From Providencia sp. R33 (GTDB lineage Bacteria; Pseudomonadota; Gammaproteobacteria; Enterobacterales; Enterobacteriaceae): a stretch of DNA of 64,000 nt. The notes beneath the pieces are model-generated. The model was given only the letters and a program-made list of their open reading frames with translations. It was not told the origin of the DNA and did not search any database. Every line of letters starts with the position of its first letter. Positions within the stretch are counted from its first letter, which is position 1. Both the position numbers and the translations under genes were made by a program. The stretch spans positions 2,914,001-2,978,000 of the forward strand of contig NZ_CP072453.1 in the NCBI RefSeq assembly GCF_019343475.1, written 5' to 3'. Positions 34,941-43,727 of this stretch are shown in pieces.

Positions 34941-35405
34941 ATGGCAGAAGATATTCACATTTTACTCTTGAACGGGCCGAACCTAAACCTGCTAGGTACA
35001 CGGGAGCCAGACAAGTACGGCAACCAAACTCTTGCTGATATCGTCGCCAAACTAGGCGTTGAAGCAGGCCAGTTAGGTGTAAAATTGAGTCATTTTCAAT
35101 CAAATGCGGAACATGAACTCATCGATAGAATTCATGCTGCACGCCATGATGTTGATTTTATTCTCATTAACCCGGCTGCATTCACACATACTAGCGTGGC
35201 TCTACGTGATGCATTACTGGCCGTGTGTCTCCCGTTTATCGAGATCCACCTGTCTAATGTGCATGCGAGAGAACCATTTCGCCAACATTCTTATTTCTCC
35301 GATATGGCTGTCGGTGTAATTTGTGGTCTAGGTGCGGACGGTTACAGCTTTGCTTTACAAGCTGCAGTTAACCGTGTGCGTCTAATTAATTCAATCCAAA
35401 TATAA
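34941..35405 (+). CDS. aroQ: Type II 3-dehydroquinate dehydratase AroQ
   Basis: AroQ dehydrates 3-dehydroquinate to 3-dehydroshikimate in the shikimate pathway. The 154-residue protein shows LLLNGPNLNLLGTREPDKYG (catalytic Arg and Tyr loop), INPAAFTHTSVALRDAL, and IEIHLSNVHAREPFR with the active His. E. coli uses the unrelated type I AroD; type II upstream of accB is common in other gammaproteobacteria. accB follows after 18 bp. Confidence 0.96.
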   Translation: MAEDIHILLLNGPNLNLLGTREPDKYGNQTLADIVAKLGVEAGQLGVKLSHFQSNAEHELIDRIHAARHDVDFILINPAAFTHTSVALRDALLAVCLPFIEIHLSNVHAREPFRQHSYFSDMAVGVICGLGADGYSFALQAAVNRVRLINSIQI

Positions 35406-35423
35406 GAGTACGGAATCATATCC

Positions 35424-35894
35424 ATGGATATTCGTAAAATTAAAAAGTTGATCGAGCTGGTCGAAGAGTCTGGCATTTCTGAACTGGAAATTTCTGAAGG
35501 TGAAGAGTCAGTACGTATCAGCCGTATTTCACCTGCATCTCAGGTTATGGCTGCACCTCAACAATTTTACTCAGCACCTGTTGCACAACAACCTGCTCTG
35601 GCGAATGCTGTTGCACCATCTGAAGCGATGGCAACACCAGCTGCACCAGCCGTAGTTGCAGGGCACCAAGTTCGCTCACCAATGGTAGGAACGTTCTACC
35701 GCGCACCAAGCCCAGAAGCGAAATCATTCGTTGAAGTTGGCCAAACTGTTAGCGTTGGTGACCCACTTTGCATCGTTGAAGCGATGAAAATGATGAACCA
35801 AATCGAAGCAGACAAAGCAGGCGTTGTTAAAGCCATTCTGTTGCAAAACGGTGATGCAGTAGAATTTGACGAGCCATTAGTTGTCATCGAATAA
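35424..35894 (+). CDS. accB: Biotin carboxyl carrier protein AccB
   Basis: AccB carries biotin in acetyl-CoA carboxylase, the first step of fatty acid synthesis. The 156-residue protein has an N-terminal helix region (MDIRKIKKLIELVEESG), an Ala/Pro/Gln-rich linker (about 45-80) and the biotinyl domain with the target lysine in VEAMKMMNQIEA. The thumb sequence is recognisable. accC follows after 12 bp; accBC transcription is autoregulated by AccB in E. coli. Confidence 0.98.
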   Translation: MDIRKIKKLIELVEESGISELEISEGEESVRISRISPASQVMAAPQQFYSAPVAQQPALANAVAPSEAMATPAAPAVVAGHQVRSPMVGTFYRAPSPEAKSFVEVGQTVSVGDPLCIVEAMKMMNQIEADKAGVVKAILLQNGDAVEFDEPLVVIE

Positions 35895-35906
35895 CGAGGC
35901 GTCTCC

Positions 35907-37253
35907 ATGCTGGAAAAAATTGTCATCGCAAACCGCGGGGAAATCGCACTACGTATTTTGCGTGCCTGTAAAGAATTAGGCATCAAAGCTGTAGCGGTTC
36001 ACTCCACGGCTGATAGCGATCTAAAACACGTGTTGCTGGCTGATGAAACTATTTGTATCGGCCCAGCAGCCTCTGCAAAAAGCTACTTAAATATCCCTGC
36101 GATTATCTCCGCAGCTGAAATTTCAGGCGCACAAGCGATTCACCCAGGATACGGCTTCTTGGCTGAAAACGCTGATTTTGCAGAACAAGTTGAAAACTCA
36201 GGCTTTATTTTTATCGGCCCAAAAGCTGAAACCATCCGCCTAATGGGTGACAAGGTTTCTGCGATTAGCGCGATGAAAAAAGCAGGTGTTCCGTGCGTGC
36301 CGGGTTCTGATGGCCCATTAGGTAACGACACTGAAAAAAATAAAACCATCGCAAAACGTATCGGTTTCCCTGTGATCATCAAAGCCTCTGGTGGCGGCGG
36401 TGGTCGTGGTATGCGTGTGGTTCGCAACGAAAAAGATTTGGAATCTTCCATCAATCTGACACGTGCAGAAGCGAAAGCGGCTTTCAATAACGATATGGTT
36501 TACATGGAGAAATACCTTGAAAACCCACGTCATATTGAAATCCAAGTCATGGCCGATGGCCAAGGCAACGCGGTTTATTTAGCAGAACGTGACTGTTCAA
36601 TGCAACGTCGCCACCAAAAAGTGGTTGAAGAAGCACCAGCACCAGGGATCACCCCTGAAATTCGCCGTAGCATCGGTGAACGCTGTGCCAATGCCTGTAT
36701 TGAAATCGGTTACCGTGGTGCGGGTACCTTTGAATTCCTGTTCGAAAACGGTGAATTCTACTTTATCGAAATGAATACCCGTATTCAGGTTGAGCACCCA
36801 GTGACTGAAATGATCACTGGTGTTGACTTAATCAAAGAGCAATTACGCATTGCCTCTGGTTTACCATTATCTGTTAAGCAGGAAGATATCGTGGTTCACG
36901 GTCACGCTGTTGAGTGTCGTATCAACGCAGAAGACCCGAAAACCTTTATTCCTAGCCCAGGTAAAATCACACGTTTCCACTCTCCAGGTGGCTTCGGTGT
37001 GCGTTGGGAATCCCATATCTACGCAGGCTACACTGTACCTCCGTACTATGACTCAATGATTGGTAAGCTGATCACCTATGGTGAAACTCGTGAAATCGCG
37101 ATTTCTCGTATGAAAAACGCATTAAATGAGTTAATCGTTGATGGCATCAAAACCAACATCGAGCTGCATCAGATGATTATGAACGATGAAAACTTCCAAA
37201 AAGGTGGAACTAACATCCACTATTTAGAGAAAAAACTGGGCATTTCTGAGTAA
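35907..37253 (+). CDS. accC: Biotin carboxylase AccC
   Basis: AccC carboxylates the biotin on AccB with bicarbonate and ATP. The 448-residue protein has the ATP-grasp core: ANRGEIALRILRA, HPGYGFLAENADFA, the Gly-rich lid KASGGGGGRGMRVV, and EMNTRIQVEHPVTEM with the catalytic Glu and Arg. A terminator follows 33 bp after the stop, closing aroQ-accB-accC. Confidence 0.98.
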   Translation: MLEKIVIANRGEIALRILRACKELGIKAVAVHSTADSDLKHVLLADETICIGPAASAKSYLNIPAIISAAEISGAQAIHPGYGFLAENADFAEQVENSGFIFIGPKAETIRLMGDKVSAISAMKKAGVPCVPGSDGPLGNDTEKNKTIAKRIGFPVIIKASGGGGGRGMRVVRNEKDLESSINLTRAEAKAAFNNDMVYMEKYLENPRHIEIQVMADGQGNAVYLAERDCSMQRRHQKVVEEAPAPGITPEIRRSIGERCANACIEIGYRGAGTFEFLFENGEFYFIEMNTRIQVEHPVTEMITGVDLIKEQLRIASGLPLSVKQEDIVVHGHAVECRINAEDPKTFIPSPGKITRFHSPGGFGVRWESHIYAGYTVPPYYDSMIGKLITYGETREIAISRMKNALNELIVDGIKTNIELHQMIMNDENFQKGGTNIHYLEKKLGISE

Positions 37254-37285
37254 TCTTGAAATTGTCTGTTTGACTCATCGCCAAT

Positions 37286-37320
37286 AAATGCCGCAACGCT
37301 CTGCTTTGCGGCATTTTTTT
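37286..37320 (+). terminator. Terminator of accBC
   Basis: AAATGCCGCAA (37286-37296) pairs perfectly with TTGCGGCATTT (37306-37316) around a 9-nt loop, followed by T's. Confidence 0.92.
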
Positions 37321-37428
37321 GTACTAAACACCTTTTCTCTCACTTTTCTTATGCCTTTTCTTACACTCTACCTACGGATTATCGTACAATCCCTGATTAT
37401 TTTTTATGTGAGTGAGGAGGAATAACGG

Positions 37429-37671
37429 ATGGACAAACGTTTTCTTCAATCCAATAAGGAAGCGCGCTGGTCTCTCTATTTGACCATCGCATACATGATA
37501 GGCTGGATAATTAGTGCCTATCTACCTGATAATACGCAAGGCATCACTGGTCTACCATTATGGTTTGAGTGGTCATGCCTTATTGTGCCCGTCATCTTTA
37601 TTTTGCTCTGCATTATGATGGTTAAAATTATTTTTAAAGATATTCCTCTGGAGGAGAAGGATGCAGATTGA
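37429..37671 (+). CDS. yhdT: YhdT family small membrane protein
   Basis: The 80-residue DUF997 protein has two hydrophobic helices (about residues 17-35 and 47-68) and cytoplasmic charged ends. An AGGAGG ribosome site precedes the ATG. The gene overlaps panF by 11 bases, as in relatives, so the product probably accompanies the symporter, like the small partner of other sodium:solute symporters. Its precise role is not known. Confidence 0.92.
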   Translation: MDKRFLQSNKEARWSLYLTIAYMIGWIISAYLPDNTQGITGLPLWFEWSCLIVPVIFILLCIMMVKIIFKDIPLEEKDAD

Positions 37672-39100
37672 AGTTCTTCTACCTTTAATTGGTTACCTAA
37701 CACTGGTTTTTCTGTTATCCGTCTATGCCTATAAGAAACGGACAAAAGGGGAATTCCTTAATGAGTACTTTTTAGGTAATCGTTCCATGGGCGGGTTCGT
37801 CCTAGCCATGACCATTACAGCAACCTACATCAGCGCAAGTTCATTTATTGGCGGGCCCGGTGCCGCGTATAAATATGGCCTAGGCTGGGTGCTACTTGCC
37901 ATGATACAGCTGCCAGCTATTTGGCTGTCTCTCGGAGTATTAGGCAAAAAATTCGCTATCTTAGCGCGCCGCTATAATGCAGTGACTCTCAACGATATGC
38001 TGTACGCTCGCTACCAGAGTCGATTCTTGGTGTGGTTCGCCAGTATTAGCTTACTCATCGCCTTCTTTGGCGCAATGACCGTGCAATTTATTGGCGGGGC
38101 AAGGCTGCTCGAAACCGCTGCGGGTATTCCCTATACTTATGGGTTAATTATCTTTGGTGTCTCCATCGCTCTGTATACCGCGATTGGTGGATTTAGAGCG
38201 AGTGTATTAAACGATGCCTTGCAAGGGCTGGTCATGCTGCTGGGAACCGTGATTTTGCTCGTTGCCATTATTTATCACGCAGGTGGTTTACCCGCTGCGA
38301 TTGAAAAAATGCAGGCCATTGACCCGAAATTGGTTTCTCCTGAAGGGGCTGACGACATCCTAAGTGGGCCATTCTTAGCCTCGTTCTGGATTTTAGTCTG
38401 CTTTGGTGTGATTGGCTTACCACATACGGCAGTGCGTTGTATTTCCTACAAAGACAGTAAAGCCGTTCATCGTGGTATCATTTTAGGCACCATTGTAATG
38501 GCTGTATTGATGTTTGGAATGCATTTTGCGGGTGCATTAGGCCGAGCCATCTTACCTGACTTAACCATTCCTGACCAAGTCATCCCAACATTAATGGTAC
38601 AAGTATTACCACCTTTTGCCGCAGGGATTTTCTTGGCTGCGCCTATGGCAGCAATTATGTCCACCATTAATGCTCAGTTACTGCAATCTTCAGCGACCAT
38701 CGTCAAAGATATCTACCTGAATGCAGCGCCTGAACAAATAAAAAATGAGAAGAAACTCGCACGAATTTCTAGCTTTTCTACCCTGATCTTAGGTGCATTA
38801 CTTCTCATTGCCGCGTGGAACCCACCGCAAATGATCATCTGGCTAAATCTATTAGCCTTCGGTGGATTAGAAGCTGTTTTCTTGTGGCCTCTGGTACTTG
38901 GCCTATATTGGGAGAAAGCTAACGGAACGGGCGCGATTAGTGGCATGGTTGTCGGGGGAGTTTGTTATGCAATCTTAGCGAGCTTCAAAATCCAAATCAT
39001 GGATTTCCACGCCATCGTGCCATCACTCATTTTTAGCCTAATTGCGTTTCTTGTCGGTAATCTTTTTGGCAAAAATCCAGTACAATTGGCGACAAATTAA
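37661..39100 (+). CDS. panF: Sodium/pantothenate symporter PanF
   Basis: PanF imports pantothenate with sodium, feeding coenzyme A synthesis. The 479-residue SSS-family protein has about 13 membrane helices; FLNEYFLGNRSMGGFVLAMTI and ATYISASSFIGGPGAAYKYG are characteristic, as is FLAAPMAAIMSTINAQLLQSS (sodium-site region). The start lies in yhdT. No terminator with a T run follows; a hairpin lies in the spacer before prmA. Confidence 0.96.
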   Translation: MQIEVLLPLIGYLTLVFLLSVYAYKKRTKGEFLNEYFLGNRSMGGFVLAMTITATYISASSFIGGPGAAYKYGLGWVLLAMIQLPAIWLSLGVLGKKFAILARRYNAVTLNDMLYARYQSRFLVWFASISLLIAFFGAMTVQFIGGARLLETAAGIPYTYGLIIFGVSIALYTAIGGFRASVLNDALQGLVMLLGTVILLVAIIYHAGGLPAAIEKMQAIDPKLVSPEGADDILSGPFLASFWILVCFGVIGLPHTAVRCISYKDSKAVHRGIILGTIVMAVLMFGMHFAGALGRAILPDLTIPDQVIPTLMVQVLPPFAAGIFLAAPMAAIMSTINAQLLQSSATIVKDIYLNAAPEQIKNEKKLARISSFSTLILGALLLIAAWNPPQMIIWLNLLAFGGLEAVFLWPLVLGLYWEKANGTGAISGMVVGGVCYAILASFKIQIMDFHAIVPSLIFSLIAFLVGNLFGKNPVQLATN

Positions 39101-39155
39101 TTTAGAGACCTATTTTTGATATTGTCTCGCAACATGACACTCATGCTCTAAATAG

Positions 39156-39191
39156 TTTGGGTTATCTGCATCAATAACGCAATAACCCAAA
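39156..39191 (+). other. Hairpin in the prmA leader
   Basis: TTTGGGTTAT (39156-39165) and ATAACCCAAA (39182-39191) are a perfect 10-bp inverted repeat with a 16-nt loop, 25 bases before the prmA ATG and with no T run. It could be a mRNA regulatory element for prmA or an operator; function unknown. Confidence 0.45.
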
Positions 39192-39216
39192 ATATAACAA
39201 GTAGTTAAGGAACACT

Positions 39217-40101
39217 ATGCCTTGGATCCAAATCAAAATTAACTCCACAGCGCAACACGCAGAAGCGCTGGGCGACGAACTTATCGAAATAGGTGCCGTC
39301 TCTGTGACGTTTCAAGATAGCCACGATACTCCTGTTTTCGAACCGCTACCTGGAGAAACGCGCTTGTGGGGCGATACTGATGTGATTGGCTTATTTGATG
39401 CAGAAACGGAGATGAAATTCGTTGTTGCTCAATTAGAAAATAGCCCTCTACTGGGTGCTGGTTTTACCCATAAAATCGAACAGTTAGAAGATAAAGATTG
39501 GGAAAGAGAGTGGATGGATAACTTCCACCCTATGCGTTTTGGTGAGCGCTTGTGGATTTGCCCAAGCTGGCGAGATGTCCCTGATCCAACTGCGGTTAAC
39601 GTGATGCTTGATCCAGGCTTAGCATTTGGGACAGGTACACACCCAACAACGTCACTGTGCTTGCAATGGCTCGATGGCCTAGATTTAGAAGGTAAAACCG
39701 TGATCGACTTTGGTTGTGGATCTGGGATTTTAGCGATCGCCGCACTCAAACTCGGTGCCGCTCATGCCATCGGGATCGACATTGATCCTCAAGCGATTAC
39801 GGCAAGCCGCGATAATGCAGAGCGTAACGGCGTTTCAGAGCGTTTATCTCTCTACTTACCGAAAGACCAACCTCAAGACCTGCAAGCCGATGTGGTTGTT
39901 GCTAACATTCTTGCTGGGCCATTACGTGAATTAGCACCAATGATTAGCGTGCTGCCACGTGCAGGAGGATTCCTCGGGCTCTCGGGTGTTCTCGCAACAC
40001 AAGCAGAAAGTGTCGCAGATGCTTACCGCGCATCCTTTGAAATCGACCCTGTTGCTGAAAAAGAAGAATGGTGCCGCATCACGGGTGTCAAGCATTTTTA
40101 G
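39217..40101 (+). CDS. prmA: Ribosomal protein L11 methyltransferase PrmA
   Basis: PrmA trimethylates lysines and the N-terminus of ribosomal protein L11. The 294-residue protein has the N-terminal L11-binding domain (MPWIQIKINSTAQHAEALGD) and a class I SAM domain with VIDFGCGSGILAIAALKLGA, IDIDPQA and VVANILAGPL. AAGGAACACT precedes the ATG. It sits upstream of dusB-fis as in E. coli. Confidence 0.97.
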   Translation: MPWIQIKINSTAQHAEALGDELIEIGAVSVTFQDSHDTPVFEPLPGETRLWGDTDVIGLFDAETEMKFVVAQLENSPLLGAGFTHKIEQLEDKDWEREWMDNFHPMRFGERLWICPSWRDVPDPTAVNVMLDPGLAFGTGTHPTTSLCLQWLDGLDLEGKTVIDFGCGSGILAIAALKLGAAHAIGIDIDPQAITASRDNAERNGVSERLSLYLPKDQPQDLQADVVVANILAGPLRELAPMISVLPRAGGFLGLSGVLATQAESVADAYRASFEIDPVAEKEEWCRITGVKHF

Positions 40102-40417
40102 TAGAAATATTATAAAAATCAGAGAATAATTTCTTTGAAAATAACGCTAGAATAGATTATCTTATAGCTCAAATATTGCTCAATTGCTGGCGATAATCTG
40201 TTCTGCACGAGATTTGAACAGCGCAACAGTTATTTTAACAAATGGTCACGTAGTCACCTTAACTGTTTGTTAAATATAACTAATTTTAAAATTGCAAAAA
40301 TGCAAGATAAAAAAATTAGTGATAAATAACCGTTTGCTCAAAGTTTGTCCTTTCATATCTCGTAAAAAATGCGTAATATACGCGCCCTTGCAGTCACAGT
40401 ATGGCCCCCATTTAGAT
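40102..40417 (+). other. prmA-dusB intergenic region, upstream control region of dusB-fis
   Basis: These 316 bases are AT-rich and contain a 9-bp inverted repeat TTTAACAAA/TTTGTTAAA (40234-40242 with 40266-40274) about 100 bp upstream of the conserved fis promoter. In E. coli this region binds Fis, IHF and CRP; sites here are likely but I cannot assign them with certainty. No gene is seen. Confidence 0.5.
40351..40388 (+). promoter_or_regulatory. Conserved dusB-fis promoter with GC-rich discriminator
   Basis: A -35 box TTTCAT (40351-40356) and -10 box TAATAT (40374-40379) are 17 bp apart and followed at once by the GC-rich discriminator CGCGCCC. The arrangement and, as I remember it, the boxes match the E. 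coli fis promoter, which is under stringent and growth-rate control. Confidence 0.8.
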
Positions 40418-41401
40418 ATGCGAATCGGACAATATCAGTTGAGAAACTGTCTTATTGCTGCCCCCATGGCAGGCATTACAGATAAACCGTTTAGGTCGCT
40501 CTGTTATGACATGGGTGCTGGGATGACAGTATCGGAAATGCTCTCTTCTAATCCTCAAGTTTGGAAGACTGACAAATCTAGACTCAGAATGGTTCATCGC
40601 GATGAACTTGGGGTTCGTTCTGTTCAAATAGCTGGCAATGATCCCGATGAAATGGCTGCCGCTGCTCAAATCAACGTTGAGAGTGGCGCTCAAATCATCG
40701 ATATCAACATGGGCTGTCCAGCTAAAAAAGTGAATCGTAAGCTTGCAGGTTCGGCACTGTTACGTTATCCAGACATCGTGAAATCGATTCTTGAAGGCGT
40801 TGTTAAAGCAGTGAATGTTCCCGTTACTCTTAAGATCCGCACAGGCTGGTCACCTGAAGAGCGAAACTGCATAGAGATTGCCAAATTGGCCGAAGATTGT
40901 GGCATTCAAGCCCTCACTATTCACGGCAGAACTAGAGCCTGTCTGTTTAATGGGGAAGCTGAATATGACAACATTCGGGCAGTTAAGCAGACTGTTACCA
41001 TTCCGGTTATTGCCAATGGCGACATTACTGACCCGCTTAAAGCCAGAGCTGTTTTAGACTACACAGGGGCGGATGCCTTGATGGTAGGCAGAGCAGCTCA
41101 GGGAAGACCCTGGATCTTTCGGGAAATCCAGCATTATCTGGACACAGGTGAGATTTTGCCACCAATGCCTATGGCAGAGGTACAACGCATTATGCTCGCG
41201 CACGTACAGGAATTGCACGACTTTTATGGTCAAGGCAAAGGAGCCCGTATCGCGCGCAAACATGTTTCTTGGTACTTAAAAGAACATGCACCTGATGACC
41301 AGTTTCGGCGCTCATTCAACGCCATTGAGGATGCCAGCGAACAGCTGGAGGTGTTGGAAGCATTTTTTGAAAATTTTTGCGTAAATAAAGATAAGAGCTG
41401 A
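40418..41401 (+). CDS. dusB: tRNA-dihydrouridine synthase B
   Basis: DusB reduces uridine 17 in tRNA D-loops with FMN and NADPH. ATG 40418 (MRIGQYQLRNCLIAAPMAGITDKPF) gives 327 residues like E. coli; the longer frame from 40292 would begin upstream of the promoter and is rejected. The catalytic Cys is in NMGCPAKKVNRKLAGSALL, with LKIRTGWSPEERN and GADALMVGRAAQGRPWIF. It is the first gene of the dusB-fis operon, 7 bp before fis. Confidence 0.96.
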   Translation: MRIGQYQLRNCLIAAPMAGITDKPFRSLCYDMGAGMTVSEMLSSNPQVWKTDKSRLRMVHRDELGVRSVQIAGNDPDEMAAAAQINVESGAQIIDINMGCPAKKVNRKLAGSALLRYPDIVKSILEGVVKAVNVPVTLKIRTGWSPEERNCIEIAKLAEDCGIQALTIHGRTRACLFNGEAEYDNIRAVKQTVTIPVIANGDITDPLKARAVLDYTGADALMVGRAAQGRPWIFREIQHYLDTGEILPPMPMAEVQRIMLAHVQELHDFYGQGKGARIARKHVSWYLKEHAPDDQFRRSFNAIEDASEQLEVLEAFFENFCVNKDKS

Positions 41402-41408
41402 CAGAACT

Positions 41409-41705
41409 ATGTTCGAACAACGCGTAAATTCTGACGTACTAACCGTTGCTACTGTAAATTCACAAGATCAAGTAACTCAAAAACCGTTACGTGATTCAGT
41501 TAAGCAAGCACTGAAGAACTATTTTGCTCAATTAAACAATCAAGATGTTAACGATTTATATGAGCTGGTATTGGCTGAAGTAGAACAGCCTTTGTTGGAC
41601 ATGGTTATGCAATATACCCGTGGAAACCAGACCCGTGCAGCCCTGATGATGGGTATCAACCGCGGAACTCTGCGTAAGAAACTGAAAAAATACGGCATGA
41701 ACTAA
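41409..41705 (+). CDS. fis: DNA-binding protein Fis
   Basis: Fis is the growth-phase nucleoid protein that bends DNA, activates rRNA promoters and helps site-specific inversion. The 98-residue product matches the E. coli length, with an N-terminal beta-hairpin region and the C-terminal helix-turn-helix NQTRAALMMGINRGTLRKKL. It is co-transcribed with dusB and ended by a terminator. Confidence 0.99.
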   Translation: MFEQRVNSDVLTVATVNSQDQVTQKPLRDSVKQALKNYFAQLNNQDVNDLYELVLAEVEQPLLDMVMQYTRGNQTRAALMMGINRGTLRKKLKKYGMN

Positions 41706-41734
41706 TCCTAGTCGGTTAATGCAGTGTTTTTGTG

Positions 41735-41765
41735 AGCCCTCGCTGTGAGCAGTGAGGGCTTTTTA
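41735..41765 (+). terminator. Terminator of dusB-fis
   Basis: AGCCCTCGCT (41735-41744) pairs with AGTGAGGGCT (41751-41760, one G-T wobble), followed by five T's. Confidence 0.9.
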
Positions 41766-41785
41766 TTGTCTTAGATTTCGTAAAA

Positions 41786-43342
41786 TTAAGCCATTTGTGG
41801 ATTTAAATTAAACTGCTGAACCGCCTGCTGCAACTCCTGCGTTTGCTCAGCTAATGAACTCGCTGCTGTTGCCACTTGTTCAACTAAAGAAGCATTTTGC
41901 TGTGTGACACTGTCCATCTGTGTAATCGCTACACCAACCTGTGCAATGCCTTTGCTTTGTTCCTCAGAAGCCACCGTTATCTGCTTCATAATCGCAGTCA
42001 CTTCATTGATGCCTTGCAGGATGTTTTCCATGGTTTTACCCATTTCATTGACTAACCCTGTCCCTTTTTTAACACAGTCCCCTGAATCAGCAATCAAACG
42101 TTCGATTTCCATTGCGGCATCCGCACTGTGGCTGGCTAACTTACGAACCTCAGCCGCTACGACCATAAAACCACGGCCATGTACACCCGCCCTTGCCGCC
42201 TCAATGGAGGCATTTAGCGCTAATATATTAGTTTGAAAACTAATATCGTTGATCATATTGATGATATCCGCGATTTTTTGTGAGCTTTGGGATATCTCAT
42301 TCATTGTCACCACGACCGAATCAACGAGAGTATTTCCTTTGTTTGCCACAACAAACGCTTCACTCGCTAATTGGTTCGCTTGAAGAGTATTTTCCATATT
42401 CAACTGCACCGCTGCGGTAATTTGTTCCATACTTGCCGCCGTCTCTTCTAACGCCGCAGCTTGCTCCTCCGTTCTCGATGAAAGATCACTGTTACCATTG
42501 GAAATTTCGCTCGCGCCGAGATAAATATTCTCACTACCCTGCCGTATCATGCTAACTGACCCACGTAAGCTTGTTTGCATCTCTTCAAGCAAAGGAAATA
42601 GCTTACCAACACAATTGTTTCCAAAAGGTTGAATCGCTTGGCTAAGGTCGCCTTTCGCTATTCGAGAAAAAGATTGCCTTAATACATCTAAAGGCTTTTG
42701 CATCATCGCAGCAAGGTAACGATCGGTGAAAATCAACGTTAGAACACCTAGCACTGTTGCCACAATCATCACGATACGCGTAACATCCATTTGGTGGTCA
42801 ACTTGTCCGCGTGTTGCACTAATCATCTCTTCTGCTGCTTGATTAAACTTTTGGATTGATGCGCCAAATGTCCTGCTCAATGCGGGTGTCACATTATGTG
42901 CATGGGTAAGATATTCCTGTGAATTATCTCCCGTACCGAAAACTAACTGTGGCTTAACTCCCTCATCAAGTAGTGCTTGCCAACTATTAATTACTTGCTC
43001 AGAAATTTCAGTGTTCATTGGCCCTGGCGAAATCGCTTTCATCTGCTCGAGATAGCTTGCCATATTCTCCATCGCATCCTTAACAGGCGCATAATCAATG
43101 GCTTTTCCCTCATTTTTACTTTCCATCACACGCGTTAACCGTGTGACAAAACGAAAATATTGGTCATTTCCTTGGCTCAGAACTGTCATTTGTTTAACAA
43201 GTTGCCGGTCAATATCATTACCATCAGCAATACGGGATAGTGACCAACCACTGTATAAACTGGTTCCCCCCAAGATCACACATAAAATACCTAGTAATAC
43301 GAGCATGACAGCACGAATTGAGTAGTTTCGAAGTTTCTGCAT
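41786..43342 (-). CDS. Methyl-accepting chemotaxis protein
   Basis: The 518-residue chemoreceptor has a membrane helix at 12-32, a periplasmic four-helix-type sensor (about 35-190), a second helix (about 191-210), a HAMP domain (about 212-265) and a cytoplasmic signalling coiled coil with the tip INDISFQTNILALNASIEAARAG. The tip differs slightly from the usual (S for A at two places, VHGRGF for EQGRGF). The C-terminus ends NLNPQMA without an NWETF-type tether for CheR/CheB. The ligand is unknown; no che genes are in the window. An AGAGAA ribosome site precedes the ATG. Confidence 0.93.
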   Translation of the reverse strand: MQKLRNYSIRAVMLVLLGILCVILGGTSLYSGWSLSRIADGNDIDRQLVKQMTVLSQGNDQYFRFVTRLTRVMESKNEGKAIDYAPVKDAMENMASYLEQMKAISPGPMNTEISEQVINSWQALLDEGVKPQLVFGTGDNSQEYLTHAHNVTPALSRTFGASIQKFNQAAEEMISATRGQVDHQMDVTRIVMIVATVLGVLTLIFTDRYLAAMMQKPLDVLRQSFSRIAKGDLSQAIQPFGNNCVGKLFPLLEEMQTSLRGSVSMIRQGSENIYLGASEISNGNSDLSSRTEEQAAALEETAASMEQITAAVQLNMENTLQANQLASEAFVVANKGNTLVDSVVVTMNEISQSSQKIADIINMINDISFQTNILALNASIEAARAGVHGRGFMVVAAEVRKLASHSADAAMEIERLIADSGDCVKKGTGLVNEMGKTMENILQGINEVTAIMKQITVASEEQSKGIAQVGVAITQMDSVTQQNASLVEQVATAASSLAEQTQELQQAVQQFNLNPQMA

Positions 43343-43664
43343 ACAATTTCTCTTTTGGTGAGATAAAATGGCGATATTTAACTTTATCGGCGATAAAGAG
43401 AAAAAAATTAGCAGCTTAAACTGATTAGTTAATAGTCAAAAAATCAACGATATAGGTAAAAACACTTATAATTCAACAGGGTTATTATTTGGTTTTAAGA
43501 GAATCAATTTTACATACGGTATAAATTAATTTTATAAATTTGATGAAGATCGCTAAATACAATATTCTCCTTCCCTATATACGGTAATTATTACCAAGGA
43601 AAAAATATTAAAATACTCTTTAAAAATGATATGTTTTTTCAGTATTTCCTCATATATTAAGCAG
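43343..43664. promoter_or_regulatory. Chemoreceptor upstream region
   Basis: About 320 AT-rich bases lie between the receptor start and the tnaB terminator. The receptor promoter must be here; I cannot name a sigma-28 box with confidence. No gene is seen. Confidence 0.4.
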
Positions 43665-43695
43665 AAAAAAGGTACAGCAAACCCCGCTGTACCTT
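43665..43695 (-). terminator. Terminator of the tna operon
   Basis: AAGGTACAGC (43669-43678) and GCTGTACCTT (43686-43695) form a perfect 10-bp stem with a 7-nt loop; on the minus strand a T run follows. It lies 33 bp past the tnaB stop. Confidence 0.9.
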
Positions 43696-43727
43696 GACTA
43701 CAGTTAGCTTAAAACAAGGTTGAAAAA

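Noticed and set aside
40292..40417. Upstream 42-codon extension of dusB
   Set aside because: It spans the conserved fis promoter and is absent from the family; the start is ATG 40418.
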